IMG/VR virus record: IMGVR_UViG_3300005466_000057
Location: 1-31,436 of that record
Source of the DNA: a virus
Direction: 5' to 3' (one strand)
DNA length: 31,436 bases
The position numbers and the translations under genes are program-made. The notes below the pieces were generated by a model. The model searched no databases. It was not told where the DNA came from and saw nothing but the letters and a program-made list of their open reading frames with translations. Positions 1 to 6,600 of the stretch are shown here, one piece after another; the first letter of the stretch is position 1; every line of letters begins with the position of its first letter.

Positions 1-282
1 TGGACCCCATCGACTGAGTATGTCGATCATACGCCTATCCCGGCAGGGACACCGATCTCGTATTGCGTCTATGTAGGGACGACCGCTGCGAATATCGTCC
101 AGGTCGCCAAGACGAAGGAGACTGAGGTTGATACAGACGCTATCGGGCTCACTGTCGGCAAATACGTTGCCGTCAAAGCAACTGATGGGCAAGTGGAAAG
201 CGATCTCAGTTCTGTCCTGCATTACAATCCCCCGAGTGCTGTTAAAGTCAGCATTACCTCAACCATCGAGATGTCACAGTAG
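1..282 (+). CDS. C-terminal part of an Ig/FN3-like phage structural protein (partial)
   Basis: The window opens inside an open frame (frame 1) that runs 93 codons to TAG at 280-282; the start lies upstream. The visible part reads like a fibronectin-III or Ig-like beta sandwich: an ISYCVYVG strand, a TKETEVDTDAIGL segment, then KYVAVKATDGQVESDLSS, the usual 'gL..G.y..kA.d....ES..S' end of an FN3 domain. Such domains decorate phage capsids, necks and tails. It lies just upstream of the tail module on the same strand, so a virion decoration or head/neck protein is the natural guess, but no family can be named from the C-terminus alone. Confidence 0.6.
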   Translation, partial: WTPSTEYVDHTPIPAGTPISYCVYVGTTAANIVQVAKTKETEVDTDAIGLTVGKYVAVKATDGQVESDLSSVLHYNPPSAVKVSITSTIEMSQ

Positions 283-292
283 CAGGTATCCG

Positions 293-562
293 ATGAACAA
301 GCCGAACACTCAGCCCGTACATATCCAGCAAGCCTACGGTTATGCCACGACATCGAAGACGAACCGTGCGGGTGAGTCGACGCATGAGATACCAGGTAAT
401 ATATCCCGCCGCGCACTGATTGAGCAAGTGCTAGAAGAGCTACTGGCTCAGGTAATGCACCGGGGTATCTATGCGAATTGCCAGGTGTCGTTTGATGTGG
501 TTGATGGTATAATAGAAACCACAGTAGGCAAGACGACACAGGAAAAGGTGAGGCAGGGGTAG
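293..562 (+). CDS. Small phage protein of unknown function (89 aa)
   Basis: The same frame is open further upstream to a TTG at 128, but that stretch overlaps the preceding gene; ATG at 293, 10 nt after the preceding stop and behind AGCAGG, is the likely start. The protein begins MNKPNTQPVHIQQAYGY, has a basic helical middle (ISRRALIEQVLEELLAQVMHRG) and a short beta-like C-terminus (CQVSFDVVDGIIETTVGK). No catalytic motif, membrane segment or signal peptide is seen and the family is not recognised. Position between a structural protein and the tail genes fits a head-tail connection accessory, which is inference only. Confidence 0.55.
   Translation: MNKPNTQPVHIQQAYGYATTSKTNRAGESTHEIPGNISRRALIEQVLEELLAQVMHRGIYANCQVSFDVVDGIIETTVGKTTQEKVRQG
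505..513 (+). promoter_or_regulatory. Candidate extended -10 promoter in front of the SLOG-like gene
   Basis: TGGTATAAT is a perfect sigma70-type extended -10 element (TGn followed by TATAAT at 508-513). No good -35 is seen at 15-19 nt spacing, which extended -10 promoters tolerate. Expected transcription start is near 520, inside the end of the upstream gene and about 57 nt before the SLOG-like start codon. It would let that gene be expressed independently of the structural operon. Confidence 0.4.
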
Positions 563-576
563 ATAGCGGGGGCAAA

Positions 577-1206
577 ATGGCTTTAGCTTATGGCGGCAAG
601 ATACATACCGTTAGCTCGGCGCATCAGATCAGAGGCGCGCTTGTCTTCAACATCACACCACGTAAGGTAGTGACGTTCGCGGGATACTCAGGAGCGGGAT
701 ATGAAGATAATGACTATGTAGCTAACGTCACCACGGGCATTCTATCGTCTCTCAATCCGCACGACACGATCATAAACGCTGGCGCTACGATAGACGGTAT
801 CGGTGTAGTATATGAGCTAGCCAGGGCACATGACTTCATCACGATTGGCATTGTCTCGTCTCTAGCTCGCAATGATGCCGTGATTGCGCCACATGTTAAC
901 CACGTTTTCTTTGTCGATGACGACACTTGGGGCGGCTATTTGCCGGGATCAGACAAACTATCGCCCGTGTCTCGGGTGATGGTAGATATCAGCGATGCGA
1001 TGTTTTGTATCGGTGGCGGGCAGATTGCGCGAGATGAGTTTATCGAGATGGGTAAAGCTGGAAAGTTCCGACGATTCTACTCAGCCGATATGAATCATCA
1101 AAAAGCGATTGAAGCGGCTAAGCGCAAGGGGTTGGATGTGCCAGAGAGTTTCATGGGCTCTGTCGGTGATTGCTTTGCCGTCAATGTCGATGCATTTCTT
1201 ATGTAA
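577..1206 (+). CDS. SLOG/LOG-like Rossmannoid nucleotide-binding protein (putative moron)
   Basis: A 209-aa soluble protein. Visible features: a first strand and glycine loop, VVTFAGYSGAGYED (31-44); a second glycine-rich element, INAGATIDGIGVVYELAR (66-83), followed by a strand FITIGIV; and CIGGGQIARDEF (144-155), which resembles the GGxGTxxE phosphate-binding motif of LOG/SLOG proteins, with GGG at 146-148 and E154 in place. SLOG proteins bind or cleave nucleotides and nucleotide-derived signals; known members include LOG cytokinin-activating enzymes and the sensor half of Thoeris ThsA. It is flanked by a candidate extended -10 promoter (505-513) and an intrinsic terminator (1378-1421), so it may be a separately expressed cargo gene. 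Alternatives are another Rossmann-type nucleoside or NAD-processing enzyme. The fold call is from motif reading only. Confidence 0.5.
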   Translation: MALAYGGKIHTVSSAHQIRGALVFNITPRKVVTFAGYSGAGYEDNDYVANVTTGILSSLNPHDTIINAGATIDGIGVVYELARAHDFITIGIVSSLARNDAVIAPHVNHVFFVDDDTWGGYLPGSDKLSPVSRVMVDISDAMFCIGGGQIARDEFIEMGKAGKFRRFYSADMNHQKAIEAAKRKGLDVPESFMGSVGDCFAVNVDAFLM

Positions 1207-1295
1207 AATAGGCACAGGGTTATTGCCTCGTTATTGAAAAGGCGAACATTAATTGGGGCAATGACCCATCTCGATTGGTATATATGCCGAGTTTC

Positions 1296-1325
1296 GTGAC
1301 GTATGAGTCTCTCATAGGCTATAAT
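1296..1325 (+). promoter_or_regulatory. Candidate sigma70-type promoter upstream of a leader and terminator
   Basis: GTGACG (1296-1301, four of six matches to TTGACA) is followed after 18 nt by a perfect TATAAT (1320-1325). Predicted start near 1332. The transcript would meet a 6-bp hairpin at 1348-1368 and the strong terminator at 1378-1421 after about 90 nt. It is therefore either a short RNA or an attenuated leader for the tail operon. Confidence 0.35.
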
Positions 1326-1347
1326 TAATCAACAGGTATTTGGAGCG

Positions 1348-1368
1348 GCCTCGCACGCTACCCGAGGC
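1348..1368 (+). other. GC-rich hairpin between candidate promoter and terminator
   Basis: GCCTCG (1348-1353) and CGAGGC (1363-1368) form a perfect 6-bp stem around a 9-nt loop, extendable by one G-T pair. With the terminator hairpin immediately downstream, it makes a two-stem leader. No ORF of reasonable length lies in 1207-1440. Confidence 0.35.
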
Positions 1369-1377
1369 TAGCCCCCC

Positions 1378-1421
1378 AAAGCCCGAATCTCTCCCTCTCT
1401 CCTGGGGATTCGGGCTTTTTC
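1378..1421 (+). terminator. Intrinsic (Rho-independent) terminator
   Basis: AAAGCCCGAATC (1378-1389) pairs perfectly with GATTCGGGCTTT, beginning at 1407, around an 18-nt loop, and the right arm runs into TTTTTCTATTT. A 12-bp perfect stem plus a T-run is a textbook terminator. It separates the SLOG-like gene from the tail genes. Because the left arm is preceded by only three As, leftward activity should be weaker. Confidence 0.85.
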
Positions 1422-1440
1422 TATTTGTGGAGTAATCGAT

Positions 1441-1842
1441 GTGTCAGTACTGGACGAAATCGCTGGGTATCTCGCCACTAACGGGCTAGGCTCTGTCGGC
1501 ACTAACATATTCAAGAGCGGCTTGATGCCATCGCCTGACGTGCAGATTGCCCTGATTCAGACAGGCGGTCAACCTCCGATTCACGCGATGGACGATAGCG
1601 GCGATACAGCGACTGACCGCATCACATTGCAGATACTTAGCCGGGGCGCGAGAGACAACTACCCATCAGCGTTTGCACCGGCGCAATCTGCCTATCTCTT
1701 GCTTGATGATGTGGCAGGCGAAGTGATCAGCGGTGGATATTATAAAGCGATACAACCGCTACAACCTCCATTCGCGATAGATATCGACGACAACGGGAGG
1801 TCTGTTGTAGCGTTCAACGTATTGGCGAGGAGACGCAGATAA
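1441..1842 (+). CDS. Tail terminator / minor capsid-type protein
   Basis: GTG start at 1441, just after TGGAGTAATCGAT; 133 aa. The sequence follows the phage tail-terminator pattern often annotated 'bacteriophage minor capsid protein'. It has an N-terminal helix (LDEIAGYLATNGLG), a strand with variable sequence around DVQIALIQTGG, then ITLQILSRG, a helix YPSAFAPAQSAYLLLDDVAG, a strand pair GGYYKAIQPLQPPFAIDID, and a final strand FNVLARRRR. Such proteins cap the tube at the head-proximal end and join it to the connector. Location directly before the tube gene fits. The stop codon overlaps the next start by one base (TAATG), so the two genes are probably translationally coupled. Confidence 0.7.
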   Translation: MSVLDEIAGYLATNGLGSVGTNIFKSGLMPSPDVQIALIQTGGQPPIHAMDDSGDTATDRITLQILSRGARDNYPSAFAPAQSAYLLLDDVAGEVISGGYYKAIQPLQPPFAIDIDDNGRSVVAFNVLARRRR

Positions 1843-2039
1843 TGCCCTACACCGAACACGAATGGGGTGGCATCACCATGTTTGATTGCCAGGTTAGCGG
1901 GTGCCACACGACCAGCTATAGCGTCGACGATGCGGAGCGGCATGAGGCCACGCATCAACGTGTGGTGGTGAGCCGGCCCACAGGATTATTCGATGCGAGT
2001 GGCGACCCTGCGACGATAGACGAAGAAGAGGTCGTGTAG
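1842..2039 (+). CDS. Small C2H2 zinc-finger protein (65 aa)
   Basis: Starts at ATG 1842, sharing one base with the stop of the tail terminator gene. Residues 16-38 fit the classical C2H2 zinc-finger spacing exactly: C16-x4-C21-x12-H34-x3-H38, with F14 before the first Cys. The C-terminal third is acidic (DPATIDEEEVV). A single finger cannot normally bind DNA specifically, so a structural zinc or protein-contact role in head-tail joining is as plausible as regulation. No homologous family is recognised. It is followed by 106 bp without a gene before the tube protein. Confidence 0.6.
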   Translation: MPYTEHEWGGITMFDCQVSGCHTTSYSVDDAERHEATHQRVVVSRPTGLFDASGDPATIDEEEVV

Positions 2040-2145
2040 CTCGCGATAGTGTTGACAATAGAATAGACCGGTATTTCGCAGCGTCCCACGGGATAGCCCC
2101 GCAAAGCCGTCATTGCAAACGCAGTTGCCATAGAAAGGGCATGCA

Positions 2146-2826
2146 ATGGCTGGTTATGAGGGACGCGGGACTATTATCCAAATTGGCGACGGTACGGCTG
2201 GCGCTTCCAAAACCGTGTCGGGTTGCACTGTATCTTCTGGTGTAGCGACGATCACGTCTACTGCCCACGGGCTCAGCACGGGCGACGTAGTCCTTCTCGC
2301 CTCCATCGGCGGCATGACCGGACTCGATGATTATTTCCTCATCGATAAAGTCGACGCCAACTCATTCAAGGTCTACAACGGCGGCATCTCAGGCACATAT
2401 ACCTCGGGTGGTACCGCAGTCTCCCAAAATACAACGGGTTCAGGCGGTTGGATATCTATTGCTGCCGTCCAGGGCTATGAACTCGGCCAGCAGGCTGACC
2501 GTCTTGACGTGTCCGCGATGGATACGCCACTAGGGTTCCGTGAGTATCGCCCTGGCATGAAGGACGGTAGCTTCTCGCTCACCCTAAACTTCCTACCCAA
2601 TAGTGCCTCACACGGCGTTGTTTCCGGGCTTGCCTTCCTTGCCCAAACCGGTGCGCCGCGGTGGTTCAGGCGCTACTACCCGCAAATCAGCACGGCCCCA
2701 TCTCCATATACCGCATGGATTGGCCTGATTCTGGATTTTAACGAGTCGGGTGATACGGAGTCGGCTATCCAACTCTCAGTCAACGGCGCGGCAACACGTA
2801 CCATTCTGCGTATGCCAGGCGCGTAA
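2146..2826 (+). CDS. Major tail tube protein with an inserted FCCH-like domain
   Basis: 226 aa, start ATG 2146 behind AGAAAGGG. The tube fold is recognisable from GTIIQIGDG at the N-terminus and WISIAAVQGYELGQQADRLD (102-121), then MDTPLGFREYRPGMKDGSFS; these match the 'f..I..v.sis..g...D.iDvT.m....g.re...gl.DgG' tail tube pattern. Between the first two strands (about 24-93) lies an inserted module, TVSGCTVSSGVATITS to YTSGGTAVS, with the signature HGLSTGDVVLL and NSFKVYNGG. This is the beta module that matches the ubiquitin-E1 FCCH domain in phage proteins; it probably faces out from the tube surface. A second copy type occurs at 8109-8702. Start of the tail tube-tape measure operon. Confidence 0.8.
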   Translation: MAGYEGRGTIIQIGDGTAGASKTVSGCTVSSGVATITSTAHGLSTGDVVLLASIGGMTGLDDYFLIDKVDANSFKVYNGGISGTYTSGGTAVSQNTTGSGGWISIAAVQGYELGQQADRLDVSAMDTPLGFREYRPGMKDGSFSLTLNFLPNSASHGVVSGLAFLAQTGAPRWFRRYYPQISTAPSPYTAWIGLILDFNESGDTESAIQLSVNGAATRTILRMPGA

Positions 2827-2846
2827 TATTACCCAAAGAGGCAACT

Positions 2847-3239
2847 ATGGCCCTGAATCGTGAACAAATCATGAATGGCGCGATGCTTAAAACGCGCGCT
2901 GTTCATGTCCCTGATCTTGAGGGTGACATCATTGTCAGGCAAGTCACCGCATTAGACATGGAAACCATCTTGGAGAAGACAACCGATGCGGACGGGAAGG
3001 TATCGCAGAAGGGTTTTCGCTCTCTATTTCTGGTCATGTCTATTGTCGATGATGATAATAACAGACTATTTTCTGACAGCGAAGCTCACTTGCTTTCGAA
3101 CTTCTCTAACAAGTTGGTGGACCAACTCTTTACAGCAGCTAAGGAGTTGTCTGGCATCCGTGATGGGGAAGAGGAAGCGATTGACGAAATAAAAAAAAGT
3201 TCCTTACCTCAGACCGACAGCGTGCCAAGTACCGACTAG
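2847..3239 (+). CDS. Tail assembly chaperone, short form (gpG-like)
   Basis: 130 aa, start ATG 2847 behind AGAGG. Residues 1-117 form the chaperone domain (VRQVTALDMETILEKTT, KVSQKGFRSLFLVMSIVDDD, LVDQLFTAAKELSGI), the arrangement seen between tube and tape measure genes in siphoviruses. The frame ends with a low-complexity tail, KKSSLPQTDSVPSTD, only if no frameshift occurs. Near the end lies A AAA AAA (3191-3197); a -1 slip there continues into the downstream frame. By analogy with lambda G/GT, the short form is expected to be the major product and to bind the tape measure during tail assembly without entering the virion. Confidence 0.8.
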   Translation: MALNREQIMNGAMLKTRAVHVPDLEGDIIVRQVTALDMETILEKTTDADGKVSQKGFRSLFLVMSIVDDDNNRLFSDSEAHLLSNFSNKLVDQLFTAAKELSGIRDGEEEAIDEIKKSSLPQTDSVPSTD

Positions 3240-3643
3240 CGTGGCATTTTGGTTACCTGTCGCCTCAAGACATGCTGGACCGGATGTCCTACGAGGATTA
3301 TCTACACTGGCAGGTCTTTGTGGCGATTGAAGGCGGGTTTGAGGTGGAACGCGACGACACCCATTGGGCCATGCTGACGCAGCTTATCTCAGTTATGGCC
3401 CAGGGTAAGAACGTCAAGGACACGCGCACGTTTAACGATTTCCTCCTGCACCAGCGTCGTATTGTCCAGGTCGAAGCGCCATTCCAACACACCGAAGAGG
3501 ACGCGAGCAAGATGCAAGCGATGATTGACCGGCTCAAGGCCAGCGGTGTGCAGCCCAAGAGTGGCATGGACGTACAGAACAAGTTCGAGATGATTGCCGA
3601 GCGCGTAAGGCTCAAGCAGTTGGAGGCCAGCCGTGGCGATTAG
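2847..3643 (+). CDS. Tail assembly chaperone fusion made by -1 frameshift (gpGT-like)
   Basis: Reading 2847-3197 in the first frame and then 3197-3643 after a one-base backward slip gives a 265-residue fusion: 117 codons, then 148. After the slip the peptide continues KFLTSDRQRAKYRLAWHFGYLSPQ and on to DMLDRMSYEDYLHWQVF, a gpT-like 'AWHFGyspeel..m....y..W..F' signature. The first ATG of the downstream frame (3272) lies after this conserved start, so independent initiation would lose it; this is strong evidence for the fusion. The long form recruits tube subunits to the chaperone-coated tape measure. It ends 11 nt inside the tape measure gene. Confidence 0.85.
3191..3197 (+). promoter_or_regulatory. 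Programmed -1 ribosomal frameshift slippery site (A AAA AAA)
   Basis: In the zero frame the site reads ATA AAA AAA AGT, so the heptamer A AAA AAA is in the exact X XXY YYZ register. Eight consecutive As are present (3191-3198). The G and T frames are related by -1, and the T frame stays open from this point. The heptamer type is efficient in bacteria. I did not find a clear downstream stem-loop by eye. Confidence 0.85.
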
Positions 3644-6600
3644 TGTTGGAGCCATAGAGGCATCTCTAAGCCTAAATACGCGGCAATTCACGCAGTCTGT
3701 CCGCTCTGCTAGCAGCACGCTCGCCAAGCTTGAATCGCAATTCTCGACGATTGCCAACGCGGCTACGGCGTTTGACGATGCTGTGGGTAAAGCCACGCGC
3801 AATGTGGTAGCCAACAATCGCGCGATGGCGTCGAGCGTCTCGGATTCAGCCAAGAATATCAAAGCAAGCCTCGGTGGCATATCGAAGCAATACGATGACT
3901 TGACGTCAAAGGCAGGCAAGTCTGCTAAGGCGCAAGCGCAGTCTCTCACATCGATTAATCAAGTGGTTGGCAAGGTCCAATCGTCTATCCAATCGCAGTT
4001 CTCTCAATCATTTGGGGATGGCCTGATAGGCGGGATAATAGGCGGTGCTGCGGCTGGCATCGCTGTGCAAGCCCTTAGCGGCATCAAGGGCGCGATAGAA
4101 GACATCATCTCGTCGGGGCTTAAGCTCGAATCGCTCAATGCTGCATTTACGGCCATTACGGGATCGACGCAAGCTGCCGGGAAGGAAATGCAATTCCTTC
4201 GGGAACAGGCAGAGCGGTTGGGCTTCTATTTCCCTGACCTCGCCGAGGGATTTAAGGGGATAGCCGCTGCTGCTCGTGGCACGTCACTCGAAGGCAAGGG
4301 AGCAGAAGAGGCATTCCTTGCGATTGTCGAGGCAGGGCGCGTCTTTCAGCTCAGTAACCAACGTGTTGGGCTATCTCTTCTTGCTGTTCAGCAGATCATC
4401 TCAAAAGGCAAAGTCTCCCAAGAAGAGCTGAGGCGGCAATTAGGCGAGAATTTGCCCAATGCGCTGGCTGTTGCTGCTCGTGCCTACGGTGTCACGACGC
4501 AAGAACTCAACAAGATGGTTGAGGGTGGTCTTGACTCTGTCGATTTCATCACGAAATTTAGCGCCCAGATGCGGAAAGAAGTGGCCGGGAACGTAGTCCA
4601 AGCCGCAAATACGGCATCGGCAGCATTCGGGCGTTTTAAGACGGCTATATTCGACCTAGAAACAACTATTGCCAGCCCTAAGTTCCAGGGTGGCCTAGCT
4701 GCGCTGATTGACTTCTTTACCAAGATAGTTAAATCGACACAAACCGACATTAGTAATATATCCAAGATATTCGGTGGCGCTGATGATTTGCCCAAGACAT
4801 TCACCGAGACTAAGGCCGCCATTACCGACCTTATCAAGCAGCGGGAAGACTTAGGCACCGTCATTCGCACAGGCACAGCTCAGGAAGTTGAGGATGCTCA
4901 GAAGCGCCTAGCGTCTATTAACCAGCAGCAAGCCGCGCTCGAAAAACTCTACGATATTCAGGCCAAAGAGCGCGACCCTTCTGTTATGCGGGCCGACTAT
5001 AAAGAAGCTCTGGCTCAGATACAGAAGCGAATTGATCTCGGCCACGAAGTTGAGCTGAATCTAGCACGCCAACGCGATGTGCTCAAGTCGATGACGGAGT
5101 ACGAGGCCAAACTGGTATCCGATCAGGGCAATATCACAGACCCATCGGGCGAAATGGGCCCTGGCACCACATCAGATTCTGCTGACCGTATCCGTGAGAT
5201 TCAGCACCAAGCCGAAGTTCTCGGGCGTAGCGGCGTCAAAGTCGATGTGCTGAGTAAGTCCCTCCAAGCCGTTGATAAAGACCTAGCCAAAGAGGTTGCG
5301 TCAGCGCGTGCTTTCGGCCAGGCGATGGCATCAATGGGCGATGACACGGCAGAAGCTAAGGCTGTGCTCGAAGTGCTACAGAAAGCCCTGAAGGACGCAT
5401 TCGGCGGCGCGGCCAATAAGCCTGCTGAAGAGATCGACCTGATCAAGGCGAACATCAAGCAACTTACGGCTGAACTCTCAGACAGCTCTGTATCGCTTGC
5501 CAAACAAAACGCTTCGATAGATCGATACGCCAAGGCGCTACAAGGCACAGGGCAACAGTTCGATCCCTTCGCGGCCAAGGCTAAGAAGGCGATGGATACC
5601 CTGGAGAGCGAGACAGCCAAATCAACCGGGCGCTCTGATCAGCTCATCCAGAAATTGCGGACGGATATCGTCGGGCTTACCGCGAGCAGCGAACGGCTAC
5701 AAACGGCATTCCAGCTCAAGGATTTGCAGAAAGAGCTGACGAATATCGACAAGCTCGGCGACACGATCAACAACGCCGGGGGCAACTACGACAAGCTAGA
5801 CGCCAAAATCGCAGCGGTCAACAAGACCATTGGCGCGATGAGCCCCAAGACAAAAGCGGGGCAGCAGGCCATTGCCAAACTCACCAAGCAAGTCGAGGGG
5901 TTTAAGGGGCTGAAGGCCGATCAGGATGCGAGCAATCTCGAACGTCTCGCCAAGGCTGTAAAAGGCACGACTGAGGCATTTGACCCCTTCCGTGAGCAGA
6001 TCAACAAGACATTCGGAGCCCTCAAAGAAGAGATAGGCAAAGGCTCTCGCGCCTCGCAAGACGAGATCGACCGGCTCAGCAAGAAGCTCAAAGACCTGAG
6101 CACGAAGGACCAGACGTTCACGTTTGATTTGCAGGTCGAAGGACTGAGCAAGTCACTCAAAGAGGTGGACGATTTCGGCAAGGCAGTCCAAGACGCTGGC
6201 GGGAATTTCGATATCGTCGGGGCGAAAATCAATCTTGTTGAGGGCTTTCTCAGCAACGTGCCTAAGTCGGCTAAGGGTGCAGTCGATGCCTTCGTCGAGA
6301 TGGGTGATTCCCTTAATGGACTCAAGACCGATCATCTCAATGCAGCGCTCCAGGCCACAGATGCCTTTGCCGCAGCGGTGCGTGACGCGGGCGGCAGCTT
6401 CGACGAACTCGCGGCTAAGAAAGAGCAGCTCGATGCCGAGCTAAAGTCTATCAACACCACGACGACTCAAGGCGCGGCACGGTTCGCTGACTTGCAGACG
6501 CAGATTAAGGCCATTGAGGCACTACAGCTTACCCAGACGCTATCGAATTTTCAGCAATTAGGGCAGATCATCCAGTCAGTCGGCGGCAACACGGATACGC

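Noticed and set aside
222-575. Reverse-strand frame of 117 codons
   Set aside because: It lies entirely opposite two + strand coding regions with plausible protein sequence and has no ribosome-binding site; it is a shadow frame.
1220-1377. Possible tRNA ending near a CCA-like GCCCCCCA
   Set aside because: No cloverleaf: no matching acceptor stem, D-loop or T-loop (GTTCGA) motif at proper distance.
2052-2080. TTGACA at 2052-2057 as a -35 element for the tube gene
   Set aside because: No acceptable -10 at 15-19 nt spacing (ATTTCG, TTTCGC and TTCGCA are poor), so a promoter is not supported.
3389-3949. Long reverse-strand frame (186 codons) opposite the chaperone and tape measure genes
   Set aside because: Cys/Leu/Ala-rich translation, opposite a frameshift-supported chaperone and a clear tape measure; typical antisense shadow.
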